Source: Enemella evansiae (GTDB taxonomy: Bacteria; Actinomycetota; Actinomycetes; Propionibacteriales; Propionibacteriaceae). From it: 64,000 nucleotides of DNA. Below, piece by piece: positions 1 through 8,090 of the stretch (the stretch's first letter is position 1; each line of letters begins with the position of its first letter). A model generated the notes under the pieces. It searched no databases. It had not been told where the DNA came from and saw nothing but the letters and a program-made list of their open reading frames with translations. The stretch covers positions 248,001 through 312,000 of the forward strand of contig NZ_NMVP01000023.1 of NCBI RefSeq assembly GCF_002250705.1. The letters run 5' to 3'. The position numbers and the translations under genes were made by a program.

Positions 1-287
1 AGCACGACGGCGGCATCGGGGTTGCGCGGCCCGCCACCCTGCGGCCCGTTGCGCGGCACGTGCAGCGGCGGGCAGAACAGCAGGTGGCCGGCCAGCCGTC
101 CGTCCTCGTGGCCGGTGATCCCGCACAGGCCCCATTCCTGCTGGGCCGCCCGCGCCCAGCCGGCCGGGCCGTGGTCGGCTTCGACACCCGCGCGGACCGT
201 CGCACCGAGCGGACACTCCGAGCAGGTCAGCGGGAGTTCGGCGAGTCGCTCGGCGACCAAGGGCCGCAGCCGCGGGCGCAGGGTCAC
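1..287 (-). CDS. GNAT-like acetyltransferase, 3' end cut by window edge
   Basis: The reading frame begins at a GTG at 287 and is open to the left edge, so only about 95 N-terminal residues are visible. It reads like the conserved GNAT-type protein found beside parB in actinobacteria (compare mycobacterial Rv3916c): a CSECPLG cysteine motif near residue 25, then a WGLCGI strand and an AGHLLFCPP segment typical of the early acetyltransferase fold. The acetyl-CoA binding loop is not in the window. The GTG overlaps the stop of the small membrane gene at 284-478, so the two are probably translationally coupled. The family assignment rests on partial sequence and synteny; the substrate is unknown. 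Confidence 0.6.
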   Translation of the reverse strand, partial: MTLRPRLRPLVAERLAELPLTCSECPLGATVRAGVEADHGPAGWARAAQQEWGLCGITGHEDGRLAGHLLFCPPLHVPRNGPQGGGPRNPDAAVV

Positions 288-478
288 TTCGATTCCCGGT
301 CCGGTTGGCCGAGGCGACGCGGCTGGGTGAGCCCGATCGCGAAACCGAGCACGATCGCGGCCAGCAGGCCGAGGCCGAGCCACACCATGCGACTGGGAGT
401 CGGGCGCAGCAGGTCCTCGTCCCCGATCAACGGTCGGAACGGGCCCCGGTAGCGAACATCCTCCTCCATGGGGTCCAT
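284..478 (-). CDS. small single-span membrane protein (64 aa)
   Basis: A 64-residue protein beginning MDPMEEDVRYRG; an alternative ATG nine bases later gives MEEDVRYRG and 61 residues. An acidic N-terminus is followed by one hydrophobic helix (about residues 31-49, VWLGLGLLAAIVLGFAIGL) and a short basic tail ending PDRESK. The stop overlaps the GTG of the downstream GNAT-like gene by four bases, and the gene is divergent from SURF1 with fewer than 20 bases between the starts. I do not recognise a family. Coupling to the acetyltransferase and the clear membrane helix support a real gene; no function can be given. Confidence 0.5.
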   Translation of the reverse strand: MDPMEEDVRYRGPFRPLIGDEDLLRPTPSRMVWLGLGLLAAIVLGFAIGLTQPRRLGQPDRESK

Positions 479-496
479 CGTAGAATGGTCGCCAGC

Positions 497-1453
497 ATGA
501 AACAGCCATCCGATGACCCTTCCTTGCCCGCCGCGGCCACCCCAACCGGTCGGGCGCGCGTCACCCCCGCGCGGCGCCGCCGCCAGGCCCTGATCTGGCT
601 GGTGGGGCTGGTGGTGACCGGGGTGATGCTGGGGCTCGGGTTGTGGCAGATGCAGACGTTTCGCACCCAGGGCCAGGATGCGATGCGCGCCCGGATGACC
701 CAGGCGGCCGTACCGCTGGATTCGGTGCTGCAGGTCGGGGAGATCCCCAAGGACGGTTATGGCCGCCCGGTGACGACCACGGGCCGGTATCTGCCGGAGC
801 AGCAGGTGCTGGTCCCCGAGCCGAACGCCCCGGGGCGGTTTCGGGTTGTGACCGCGTTGCGGCTGGCCGACGGCACGGTGCTGCCGGTGGTCCGCGGGGT
901 CGTCGAGGGTACCGACGCGCCCCCGCCGCCGGCCGGTGAGGTCACCCAGACCGGGCTGTTGCTGCCCACCGAGGCGGAGCCGGAGTCGCCCGCGCCGGCC
1001 GGTCAGCTCGGCACGGTACGCCTGCAGCGGCTGGCTCAGCTCTGGCCGGACCAGCTGATGCCCGGGTTCCTGAGCCTCGATGACGCCGGGGCGGCGGCGC
1101 AGGGGATGACCGCCGCCCAGGTGGATGTCCCGAGTGCCGCCGGGCAGGCCCGCAACAACGGCTACGCACTGCAGTGGTGGATCTTCGCCGCCGCGGCCGT
1201 GGCGGCGACGATCAAGCTCTCTCGCGATGCCGGGCGGGGCACCTCGCTGATCTCCGGTGACGAGGTGGATGACGCTGGGGACAACCCGGTGGAGAAGTCC
1301 GGCGACGATGTGGACGAGCGACCCGGGGACGGCGCCCGCGAGGCCACCGCCGAGGGCGCGGATGATGCGTCCATTCCCGCGCTGACCAGGGGAAACACGC
1401 CGGATGCGGGAGCTTCGGGGAACCCGCGTGAGCTGGGGACGACCGACCGGTGA
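497..1453 (+). CDS. SURF1 family cytochrome oxidase assembly protein
   Basis: A SURF1-like protein of 318 residues: an N-terminal membrane helix (about residues 33-55, ending LGLWQMQTF), an extracytoplasmic domain with the family-like GRYLPEQQVLV and VVRGVVEG strands, and a second helix near residue 225 (ALQWWIFAAAAVAATI). SURF1 proteins help insert heme a or mature the aa3-type terminal oxidase. The start at 497 is chosen because a TAGAAT -10-like box lies at 481-486, which suggests a leaderless transcript; ATG at 485 in the same frame is the alternative. After the second helix there is an unusual acidic tail of about 80 residues, longer than typical for the family and probably disordered and cytoplasmic. 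The stop overlaps the next start (GTGA). Confidence 0.85.
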   Translation: MKQPSDDPSLPAAATPTGRARVTPARRRRQALIWLVGLVVTGVMLGLGLWQMQTFRTQGQDAMRARMTQAAVPLDSVLQVGEIPKDGYGRPVTTTGRYLPEQQVLVPEPNAPGRFRVVTALRLADGTVLPVVRGVVEGTDAPPPPAGEVTQTGLLLPTEAEPESPAPAGQLGTVRLQRLAQLWPDQLMPGFLSLDDAGAAAQGMTAAQVDVPSAAGQARNNGYALQWWIFAAAAVAATIKLSRDAGRGTSLISGDEVDDAGDNPVEKSGDDVDERPGDGAREATAEGADDASIPALTRGNTPDAGASGNPRELGTTDR

Positions 1454-1851
1454 GCAAACCGGAACTGATGGGAGAAACTGTGGATAACCCCCGTGCCGTG
1501 CGAGCGGCGCTGCTGCGCTACCGGGTGATGGCCTACGTGGTCGGCGTGCTGCTCGTGGTGCTGATCTGCATCGGCATGCCGCTGAAGTATCTGGCCCCCG
1601 ATCCAACGCTCAACGAGCTCGGCGGCAAGATCAACACCGTCCTCGGCATCGGGCACGGCTGGCTCTACATGGCGCTGCTGGTGACCGCGTACGACCTGGG
1701 ACGCCGGGTGAAGTGGGCGTGGAAGCGGCTGCTGGGAATCGCCCTGGCCGGTACGGTGCCGTTCCTGTCGTTCGTCGCGGAGCGGTACGCCACCAAGGAT
1801 GTCCAGGCCAAGCTGGCCGCCGCCGACGCCATCGAGAACCAGGCTTCCTGA
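1450..1851 (+). CDS. DUF3817 integral membrane protein
   Basis: 133 residues from a GTG that overlaps the SURF1 stop, so it is in the same operon. It shows the DUF3817 pattern: RYRVMAYVVGVLL helix, GMPLKYL, a GHGWLYMALLVTAYDLGRR segment, and a third helix (LLGIALAGTVPFLSFVAERY). DUF3817 proteins are small actinobacterial membrane proteins of unknown role, often beside respiratory-chain assembly genes, which fits the SURF1 neighbour. A perfect DnaA-box sequence lies in the coding strand at 1479-1487. Convergent with parB across a 21-bp gap. Confidence 0.8.
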   Translation: MSKPELMGETVDNPRAVRAALLRYRVMAYVVGVLLVVLICIGMPLKYLAPDPTLNELGGKINTVLGIGHGWLYMALLVTAYDLGRRVKWAWKRLLGIALAGTVPFLSFVAERYATKDVQAKLAAADAIENQAS

Positions 1852-1872
1852 TCCTCGCGGGCGCGGGCGCGC

Positions 1873-2823
1873 TCAGCCCTGGTCGCCCAGTCGCATCAGG
1901 GCGACGATCCGCTCCAGATCCTCGGGTGAGGCGAACTCGATCACGATCTTGCCCTTGCTGCGACCCATGTCCACCCGGGCACGGGTGTCGAAGTGGTCGC
2001 AGAGCTGATCCGACAGTTCGACCGCTCGTTCCGGGCGTTCCTTCGGCGCCCGAGGGGCCCGCGGCTCGCTGCCGGTCTCACCCAGGGTGACGATCTCCTC
2101 GGTGGCCCGCACCGACAACCCCTCGGCGACGATCCGCTGAGCCAGGCGTTCCTGGGCCAGTTGATCATCGAGCCCGAGGAGGGCGCGGGCATGACCGGCG
2201 CTCAACACCCCGGCGGCGACCCGGCGCTGTACGGAGGCGGGAAGCCGCAGCAGGCGGATGGTGTTGGAGATCTGCGGCCGGGAACGTTTGATCCGCGTCG
2301 ACAGCTCCTCCTGCGTGCAGCCGAAGTCATCGAGGAGTTGCTGATAGGCGTTCGCCTCTTCGAGCGGGTTGAGGTTGGCGCGGTGCAGGTTCTCCAGCAG
2401 GGCGTCGCGGAGCAGGGCGTGTTCCTCGGTGGGCCGGACGATCGCCGGGATCGTGCTGCGGCCGGCCGCCTGGCTGGCACGCCAGCGGCGTTCGCCCATC
2501 ACGAGCTCGAACTGCTCACCGTCCGGACCCTTGCCCAGCGGCCGGACGACAACCGGCTGCAGCAGCCCGACTTCCTTGATCGACTCGGTCAGCTCGGTGA
2601 GATCATCCTCGTCGAACTCGGTGCGGGGCTGCTTCGGGTTCGGCGTGATGGCCTCGATCGGCACCTCGGCGAACCAGGAGCCCTCCGGCATCCGGCGGGA
2701 GGACTTCTGCGAGTCGATCACCCCATCGACCGGGCGATGCGGCCGGGTGGTCGCGGGATCGGTGTTCTGGATCAACTGGCCGAGGCCACGGCCCAGTCCA
2801 CTGCGGCGCTGCTGCTGGTTCAC
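1873..2823 (-). CDS. parB: chromosome-partitioning protein ParB
   Basis: A 316-residue ParB/Spo0J-family CTP-dependent DNA clamp that loads at parS near the origin and spreads, working with ParA in chromosome segregation. Seen in order: N-terminal ParA-interacting segment (SGLGRGLGQLI), the CTP-binding domain with its GERRWRA motif near residue 110, the central helix-turn-helix region (TRIKRSRPQISNTIRLLRLP) and a C-terminal dimerisation segment ending in IVALMRL. The GTG start at 2823 overlaps the parA stop, so the two are translationally coupled. Three parS sites lie just upstream, inside parA. Length and domain order are normal for the family. Confidence 0.97.
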   Translation of the reverse strand: MNQQQRRSGLGRGLGQLIQNTDPATTRPHRPVDGVIDSQKSSRRMPEGSWFAEVPIEAITPNPKQPRTEFDEDDLTELTESIKEVGLLQPVVVRPLGKGPDGEQFELVMGERRWRASQAAGRSTIPAIVRPTEEHALLRDALLENLHRANLNPLEEANAYQQLLDDFGCTQEELSTRIKRSRPQISNTIRLLRLPASVQRRVAAGVLSAGHARALLGLDDQLAQERLAQRIVAEGLSVRATEEIVTLGETGSEPRAPRAPKERPERAVELSDQLCDHFDTRARVDMGRSKGKIVIEFASPEDLERIVALMRLGDQG

Positions 2824-4037
2824 TGCGTCTCCTCCGGTACGGCACGGTGGGCGATCTCGGCGGCGGCGCGGCGATAGCAGATCGCGCCCGTCGAGGTGGG
2901 CTGGTAGGTGAGCACGGTCTGGCCGTAGCTGGGGGCCTCGGAGATCCGCACCGAGCGGGGGATCACCGATTCGAGGGTCTGCTCGGGGAAGTGGGCGCGG
3001 ACCTCGTCGACGACCTGGGCGGCGAGCCGGGTACGCGGGTCGAACATGGTGAGCAGCACCGTCGACACCTCGAGCTCGTCATTCAACTCGCCCTTCACCA
3101 GGTTGATCGTGTTGAGCAGCTGGGACACGCCCTCGAGGGCGTAGTACTCGCACTGGATCGGGATCAGGATCTCCTCGGCCGCGACCAGCGCGTTCAAGGT
3201 GAGTAGGCCCAGCGACGGGGGGCAGTCCAGGAAGACGTAGTCGACGTCGTGGTCGCGGAGATAGCGCCGAAGCGCCTTGGCCAACCGAGATTCCCGGGCG
3301 ACGGTGGAGACCAGCTCGATCTCGGCCGCGGCCAGGTCCACGGTGGCGGGCAGCACCCAGAGGTTGTCCGCCTCGGCCGAGGGCTTCACGTGGTCGGCGA
3401 CCGCCGCCCCCTCGATCAGCACCTCGTAGGTGCCCGGCGTACCCGGTTCGTGGTCGACCCCGAGCGCGGTCGAGGCATTGCCCTGCGGATCCAGATCCAC
3501 GACCAGCACGCGCTGGTCACCCAGCGCCAGTGCCGTCGCGATGTTCACCGCGGTGGTGGTCTTGCCGACACCGCCCTTCTGATTGGCGATCACCAGGACG
3601 CGGGGCTGCGCCGGGTGCGGCAATGTTTCACGTGGAACGGGCGGTGCGGCCGGGGCGTCGTCCTCGCCGGATGGGCCGAGCTCGTCAGCGGAGATGGCTG
3701 CACCGAGGATCTCGTCCGGCGCGTCACCGGCCACCTGGCCATTGGCCGGCTCGTCCGGCGATGTTTCACGTGAAACGGCCGGGGTCGATTCGATCGCCGG
3801 GGATTCCGCCTCGGCCGGGTCTTCTGCCGTTTCACGTGAAACGGGGGGCAGCTTCTCCGCGGACGGTTCCGCGAAATACGGACGCTGCACATCGGTGTCC
3901 TGGATCTCGGCACCCACCTCGTCGGCGAGCTCGTCCTCGGCGGTCTCCGGGGAATCCCCCGGTACGGGCCACCCCAGGCCGGCCTGACGCGCCAATGGTC
4001 GCGGCCATCCGAGCGCATCCTGACTGGGCTGGTTCAT
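2820..4037 (-). CDS. parA: chromosome-partitioning ATPase ParA with long N-terminal extension
   Basis: A ParA/Soj-type deviant Walker ATPase; the KGGVGKTTT motif sits near residue 153, so about 145 residues precede the catalytic core, far more than in classical ParA (about 260 aa). The extension is rich in Ala, Glu, Pro and Asp and looks disordered. It contains VSRET twice and VPRET once, and each of these is the reading of a parS site embedded in the gene (3624, 3762, 3828). ATG at 4037 is chosen because AAGGAG lies four bases before it; GTG at 4040 is adjacent. The core has the DCPPSLGLLTLNAL and IPIQCEYYALEGVSQLL segments. It moves ParB-bound origins using ATP and nonspecific DNA binding. 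Confidence 0.96.
   Translation of the reverse strand: MNQPSQDALGWPRPLARQAGLGWPVPGDSPETAEDELADEVGAEIQDTDVQRPYFAEPSAEKLPPVSRETAEDPAEAESPAIESTPAVSRETSPDEPANGQVAGDAPDEILGAAISADELGPSGEDDAPAAPPVPRETLPHPAQPRVLVIANQKGGVGKTTTAVNIATALALGDQRVLVVDLDPQGNASTALGVDHEPGTPGTYEVLIEGAAVADHVKPSAEADNLWVLPATVDLAAAEIELVSTVARESRLAKALRRYLRDHDVDYVFLDCPPSLGLLTLNALVAAEEILIPIQCEYYALEGVSQLLNTINLVKGELNDELEVSTVLLTMFDPRTRLAAQVVDEVRAHFPEQTLESVIPRSVRISEAPSYGQTVLTYQPTSTGAICYRRAAAEIAHRAVPEETQ
3624..3639. promoter_or_regulatory. parS: parS site 1 (one or two mismatches)
   Basis: TGTTTCACGTGGAACG, close to the bacterial parS consensus TGTTTCACGTGAAACA. It lies in the parA coding region, where it encodes the VPRET peptide near residue 134. 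Confidence 0.85.
3762..3777. promoter_or_regulatory. parS: parS site 2
   Basis: TGTTTCACGTGAAACG, one base from the consensus. It lies in parA and encodes VSRET near residue 88. Confidence 0.93.
3828..3843. promoter_or_regulatory. parS: parS site 3
   Basis: CGTTTCACGTGAAACG, a perfect 16-bp palindrome around the parS core. It lies in parA and encodes VSRET near residue 66. With the other two it forms a triple ParB-loading cluster about 7 kb from the putative oriC. Confidence 0.93.
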
Positions 4038-4080
4038 CACACTCCTTGGATTGTTTCGATCGGCCGCGGGCCGCCCCAGA

Positions 4081-4659
4081 CTACCGCACCAGCTCTTCCG
4101 GGATCAGCCGCTGAACCAGCTCGCGGGTGGTCGGCTCCAGCTCCTCGGCGGGGCGTTGCCCGCCCAGGAATTCCAGCAGCAGACCGTTGACGGCCTGGTG
4201 CAGCAGACCCACCTCGGTACGCCCGCCCGGCAGACCGGCTGCCCGGTGGAAGCGGACATCCTCCTCGAACCCGGTCCGCAGGAACGGATTCAGCACCGCC
4301 GCCACCTCCGGCGTACGCCCGGCCTCCAACCGCAGTTCGAACAGGGCCGCAGTCAGTGCTGGTACCGCGGCCAACCGGCGTACCACATCGACCGTGAACT
4401 CCTCGACGGCCGTGCGCCCCGAATACGAGGCCCGGATCTCGGCCACGCGATCAGGATCCGGCGCCAGCCGCTCGAAGATCCGCTCCGCACACGCGCGGAC
4501 CAACTCCGCCCGCGATGGGAAGTAGTTCGCCGTGGTTCCCAGGGGCAACTCCGCAGCCCGGTCGATGGCGCGGTGGGACAGCGCCCGGGACCCACCCCCG
4601 CCCAGCAGCGCGAGGGCCGTATCAACGATCAGCCCCCGGCGTTTTGCGTTCGCGACCAT
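4081..4659 (-). CDS. TetR family transcriptional regulator
   Basis: 192 residues from ATG 4659, preceded by a strong GGAGGTGAT ribosome site; an in-frame ATG 21 bases upstream is less likely. The N-terminal helix-turn-helix (ALSHRAIDRAAELPLGTTANYFPSRAEL in two parts, about residues 30-57) is the TetR pattern, with the TTANYFPS turn typical of the recognition helix. The C-terminal ligand domain has the LLHQAVNGLLLEFLGG region common in this group. It is divergent from the DHFR-like gene at 4740, and an inverted repeat in the gap (4678-4728) is its likely operator. Function beyond autorepression and control of the neighbour is inferred. Confidence 0.88.
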   Translation of the reverse strand: MVANAKRRGLIVDTALALLGGGGSRALSHRAIDRAAELPLGTTANYFPSRAELVRACAERIFERLAPDPDRVAEIRASYSGRTAVEEFTVDVVRRLAAVPALTAALFELRLEAGRTPEVAAVLNPFLRTGFEEDVRFHRAAGLPGGRTEVGLLHQAVNGLLLEFLGGQRPAEELEPTTRELVQRLIPEELVR

Positions 4660-4677
4660 CCGATCACCTCCAACCAC

Positions 4678-4728
4678 CACAACAGTAGTGCTACACTCCC
4701 GATCACCCTAACTACCACATCTGTTGTG
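4678..4728. promoter_or_regulatory. divergent promoter with inverted-repeat operator
   Basis: Arms CACAACAG (4678-4685) and CTGTTGTG (4721-4728) are perfectly complementary and face each other across the gap between the TetR gene and the DHFR-like gene. Inner bases (GTAGTG, ACTACCAC) extend the symmetry imperfectly. The position is what one expects for a TetR operator covering both promoters. Confidence 0.6.
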
Positions 4729-4739
4729 ATTGGAACCCG

Positions 4740-5309
4740 ATGCGCTCCCTCATCTTCTACGTCGCGGTCAGCCTGGACGGCTTCATCGCCGATACCAGCG
4801 GTGGCTGGTCCGCCTTCGACGATTCCCCCGCGGTGCTCCGGCAGCTCTTCACCGAATATCCCGAGACCTGCCCGGCTCCGGCCCGTGCACCGCTGGGCGT
4901 CATGGCACCGAATCGGCACTTCGATGCGGTGATCATGGGCCGGCGTACCCACCAACCGGCTCTCGATGCCGGCCTGACCAGCGCGTACCCGCATCTCCAC
5001 CAGTACGTGATCACCCACCACGACGACCTGCCGGCCGACCCGACCGTCACCGTCAGCGACGATCCGCTCGCCCTGGTCCGCGGTCTCAAGGAGTCAAACG
5101 GCAAGGATCTCTGGCTGTGCGGCGGTGGGGAGCTGGCCGGTCAGCTGCTCGAGGAGATCGATGTCTTCCGGTTCAAGATCAACAAGGTGCTGCTCGGTGC
5201 CGGAGTCCCGCTGTTCGGCAACAGACCCCTGACCCTCCACCTCGAGGAGGTCGGCCGACGACCGCTGAGCGAACAGGTGGACCTGGTCGAATTCCGGCCG
5301 GTCCGCTGA
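4740..5309 (+). CDS. dihydrofolate-reductase-like (RibD C-terminal domain) protein
   Basis: 189 residues of the RibD C-terminal / DHFR-like fold (YyaP/YwjB group). Visible motifs are the N-terminal strand FYVAVSLDGFIAD, FDAVIMGRRTH in the middle (pyridine-nucleotide-binding region), LWLCGGGELAGQLL near residue 122, and the closing LGAGVPLF. These proteins are NADPH-dependent reductases of unknown substrate and are not the housekeeping folate enzyme. The ATG at 4740 lies about 12 bases after the operator arm, so the leader is very short. Divergent from and probably repressed by the TetR protein. Confidence 0.85.
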   Translation: MRSLIFYVAVSLDGFIADTSGGWSAFDDSPAVLRQLFTEYPETCPAPARAPLGVMAPNRHFDAVIMGRRTHQPALDAGLTSAYPHLHQYVITHHDDLPADPTVTVSDDPLALVRGLKESNGKDLWLCGGGELAGQLLEEIDVFRFKINKVLLGAGVPLFGNRPLTLHLEEVGRRPLSEQVDLVEFRPVR

Positions 5310-5342
5310 CCCGCCCGCTCGTCACCCTCGAACCGGCGGAGA

Positions 5343-5975
5343 TCAGCCGCGGCGTACTCGCACCGCGAAGGTGGCCTCGGCCGCGGGATGCGCCCGCACC
5401 GTCAACACCTCGGCACTCAGCTTCTGCTTCGTCAGCAGCTTATCCACAGCCTTGACCTCATCGGCCGCCGAGGCACCCTTGAGCGCGATCAGCGCCCCGG
5501 TGGGGGAGAGCAGTGGCAGACACCAGCCGATCAACCGCTCCAGGGGGGCGACCGCGCGCGAGGTGACCACGTCGAAGGATCCCTCGAAGTCCTCGGCCCG
5601 ACCCCGTTCCACCGCGACCCGGTCGGTTATCCCCAGGTTTTCCACAGCCATGGTGAGGAAGTTGAACCGCCGCAACAGCGGCTCCAGCAGGGTGATCCCC
5701 AGATCTGGCCGGGCAAGCGCCAGCGGGATCCCGGGCAGCCCGGCACCCGAGCCGACGTCGATCACCTCGGCTCCGCTGGGCACCACCTCGGCCAGGGCGG
5801 CGGAGTTCAGCAGGTGCCGGGACCAGAGCCGGTCCACCTCACGCGGCCCGATCAGGCCCCATTCGGTGCCCTCGTTCGCGAGCAGGTCGTGATACTGCCG
5901 GGCCGCCTCGAACCGGTCCCCGAACACCTGCGCGGCGACGGCCTCCGACGGCGACGACTGCGGCACGTCGGCCAC
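5343..5975 (-). CDS. rsmG: 16S rRNA (guanine-527 N7)-methyltransferase
   Basis: A 210-residue RsmG (GidB), which methylates G527 of 16S rRNA with S-adenosylmethionine. The SAM-binding region [19 protein letters not shown] is near residues 75-93, preceded by the family segment [13 protein letters not shown] and followed by [18 protein letters not shown] start at 5975. It is the usual partner of parA/parB and jag at actinobacterial origins, though here the TetR/DHFR pair separates it from parA. Two DnaA-box-like sequences lie inside the gene (5440-5448 perfect, 5638-5646 with one change). Loss of the homologue gives low-level streptomycin resistance in other bacteria. Confidence 0.96.
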   Translation of the reverse strand: MADVPQSSPSEAVAAQVFGDRFEAARQYHDLLANEGTEWGLIGPREVDRLWSRHLLNSAALAEVVPSGAEVIDVGSGAGLPGIPLALARPDLGITLLEPLLRRFNFLTMAVENLGITDRVAVERGRAEDFEGSFDVVTSRAVAPLERLIGWCLPLLSPTGALIALKGASAADEVKAVDKLLTKQKLSAEVLTVRAHPAAEATFAVRVRRG

Positions 5976-5992
5976 CCCTGGCTCCCCGCTGC

Positions 5993-6610
5993 TCAGTTGG
6001 GCAGCACGACGACGCGCCGGTTGGGCTCCTCGCCGTCGGATTCGCTGACCAGGCCGGCGGCCGCCACGACGTCGTGGACGATCTTGCGCTCGAACGGGTT
6101 CATCGGGCTGAGGCGTACCTGCTCACCGGAGGATTTGACCTCCTCGATGGCGTCGTTGGCCAGATCGGTGAGCTCGGCGCGACGCTTGTCGCGGTGCCCG
6201 GCCACATCGAGCATCAGCCGGCTGCGGCGGCCGGTCTCGGTCATCACCGCGAGCCGGGACAGCTCCTGCAGCGCGTCCAGCACCTCGCCGTCCTTGCCGA
6301 CGAGCACATTGCCCTCGGTGACGATGGAGACGTGCGCGCGCCCGCCCTCGGTGTAGGTGTCGATGTCGCCGTCAAGGTCGGCGATGTCGAGCAGCTCCTC
6401 GAGATAGTCGGCGGCGATGTCGCCCTCCTCGTCGAGGACGGCCTGCTTGTTGGAGCGCCGCTCGCCGGTGTTCTCCTCACCGTCGTCGGTCGTCTCCGAG
6501 GCCTCGGGCGTCTCGACGGTCGTCGCCTCGGTCACCTTCTCCTCGGTCACTTCCGCACCATCGGGCACTTCAGCCTCAAGGGTGTGGGTCTGGGACTGGT
6601 TCTCGCTCAC
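5993..6610 (-). CDS. jag: Jag / KhpB-type RNA-binding protein (KH-R3H)
   Basis: 205 residues. The N-terminal third is acidic and low-complexity (many Glu, Thr), followed by a KH-like domain ([22 protein letters not shown] in two parts) and a C-terminal R3H domain ([19 protein letters not shown]). Jag/KhpB proteins bind RNA and are linked to cell-wall and division control; in actinobacteria they stand between yidC and rsmG as here. GTG start at 6610 with GGAG a few bases upstream. Probably cotranscribed with yidC. The acidic N-terminus replaces the Jag-N domain found in Firmicutes. Confidence 0.93.
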   Translation of the reverse strand: MSENQSQTHTLEAEVPDGAEVTEEKVTEATTVETPEASETTDDGEENTGERRSNKQAVLDEEGDIAADYLEELLDIADLDGDIDTYTEGGRAHVSIVTEGNVLVGKDGEVLDALQELSRLAVMTETGRRSRLMLDVAGHRDKRRAELTDLANDAIEEVKSSGEQVRLSPMNPFERKIVHDVVAAAGLVSESDGEEPNRRVVVLPN

Positions 6611-6675
6611 ACTCGACTCCTTCGCAGAAACCGCCGCGGGGTGGCGACGGGCGGCCGTTGGTGGCCTGGGTCAGT

Positions 6676-7725
6676 TCACTTCTTGCGGTTCGCCCTGGTC
6701 TGGCGACGCGGCTGCTGCCGCTGGATCCTGGGCCGGTCGTCGGTGCCGTTCTCGGCGGCCAACTCGGCATTGGTCGGCTCGCTGGTGTCCTCGGCGGCGA
6801 CGGTACGCCGCTTCTGCGGCTTCTGACCGGGCTTCACGGTGGTCGGGTCGTAACCCTTGGCCACCATCCGCGCCTCCCAGGCCTCGTAGGCCGGGGTGCC
6901 GGGGGTCGGCGAGTTGCGGATCACATAGAACTGCTGGCCCATCGTCCAGACGTTCGAGGCCGTCCAGTAGATCAGCAGACCGATCGGGAAGGAGACGCCG
7001 CCGATACCGAAGACGACCGGGAAGATGTAGAGCATCATCTTCTGCTGCTGGGCCATCGGGCCGGTCATCGCCTCCGGCGGCATGTTCTTCGCCATCAGCT
7101 GCTTCTGCGAGATGAACGTCGTCGCCACCATCGCCAGGATCAGGATCAGCGCGACGACCTGGATCATCCCGAAGCCGTTGCTCAGCGGCAGGAAGGTGTC
7201 GGCGATCCGCACCGAGCCGAAGATCTTGGCATTGGCCATCGAGGTGACCAGTTCCGGCCGGTCGACCAGGAAGGTGCCGCGGGCCTGGCCGCGGGCGGCG
7301 CCGTTGAGCACGTTGAACAGCGCGAAGAAGATCGGCATCTGCAGCAGGATCGGGAAGCAGGACGCCATCGGGTTGACACCCTCGTCCTTGTAGAGCTTCA
7401 TCGTCTCCTGACCGAGTTTCTCCCGGTCGTGGGCGTACTTCTTCTGCAGTTCGCGGACCTTCGGCTGCAGCACCTGCATGTTGCGCGAGGACCGGATCTG
7501 GCGGACGAACAGCGGGATCAGCGCGGTCCGGATGACCACGGTCAGCAGGATGATCGCCAGCGTCCAGGTGATCCCGGAGTCGGTGCCGAACAGCGGCGAG
7601 AAGAGGTAGTGCGCCAGCACCAGCAGCCCGGACACCGCCCAGTAGAGCGGCGCCATGATGGTGTCCCAGAAGCCTTCCAGCGGGAGCAGCCCCGGCGTCG
7701 TGAGCAGGGGCATCAGGGTCTGCAT
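6676..7725 (-). CDS. yidC: membrane protein insertase YidC
   Basis: A 349-residue YidC/Oxa1 insertase that puts membrane proteins into the inner membrane alone or with SecYEG. The conserved hydrophilic-groove helix region is visible (TWTLAIILLTVVIRTALIPLF, then RNMQVLQPKVRELQKKY), followed by the cytoplasmic loop with MKLYKDEGVNP and later helices (FPILLQMPIFFALFNVL, FPIGLLIYWTASNVW). The groove arginine in VIRTALIPLF is present. The C-terminal tail is basic (QRQQPRRQTRANRKK), as in actinobacterial homologues. It lacks the large Gram-negative periplasmic domain. The start at 7725 overlaps the yidD stop. Confidence 0.97.
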   Translation of the reverse strand: MQTLMPLLTTPGLLPLEGFWDTIMAPLYWAVSGLLVLAHYLFSPLFGTDSGITWTLAIILLTVVIRTALIPLFVRQIRSSRNMQVLQPKVRELQKKYAHDREKLGQETMKLYKDEGVNPMASCFPILLQMPIFFALFNVLNGAARGQARGTFLVDRPELVTSMANAKIFGSVRIADTFLPLSNGFGMIQVVALILILAMVATTFISQKQLMAKNMPPEAMTGPMAQQQKMMLYIFPVVFGIGGVSFPIGLLIYWTASNVWTMGQQFYVIRNSPTPGTPAYEAWEARMVAKGYDPTTVKPGQKPQKRRTVAAEDTSEPTNAELAAENGTDDRPRIQRQQPRRQTRANRKK

Positions 7726-8090
7726 CAGTTCACACCTCGAGTGGTTCGTTCGGATTCTGTTCCAGTGTCCGTCGGCTCATCCGATCCGAGCGCCTCCGCG
7801 GACCCGGAGTTCTCCCCGAAATCGCGACGGGATCGTTCGGCCTCGGCCTGCTCACATTCCCATTCGGCGGCCGCCGGCGTGCCCGGGACGGGGTCGTAAC
7901 CCCCGGCCGACCAGGGATTGCAGCGCCCGATCCGGCGTACGGTGAGCCAGCTGCCGCGCAGCGCCCCGTGCACCTGGACCGCTTCCAGACCGTAGGCCGA
8001 ACAGCTCGGCCAGTAACGGCAGACGTTCCCGTAGAGCGGGCTGATCACGGCCCGCCAGGCCTTGATGAAGCCGATCAGCAGCCACTTCAC
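7725..8090 (-). CDS. yidD: membrane protein insertion efficiency factor YidD
   Basis: 121 residues. The YidD core is clear: [30 protein letters not shown] and [18 protein letters not shown], including the conserved cysteines. It helps YidC in insertion at the inner face of the membrane. The GTG start at 8090 overlaps the rnpA stop and the stop overlaps the yidC ATG, so the three are coupled. Compared with the usual 70-90 residue protein there is an extra acidic tail of about 35 residues ([14 protein letters not shown] and following). Confidence 0.93.
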   Translation of the reverse strand: MKWLLIGFIKAWRAVISPLYGNVCRYWPSCSAYGLEAVQVHGALRGSWLTVRRIGRCNPWSAGGYDPVPGTPAAAEWECEQAEAERSRRDFGENSGSAEALGSDEPTDTGTESERTTRGVN

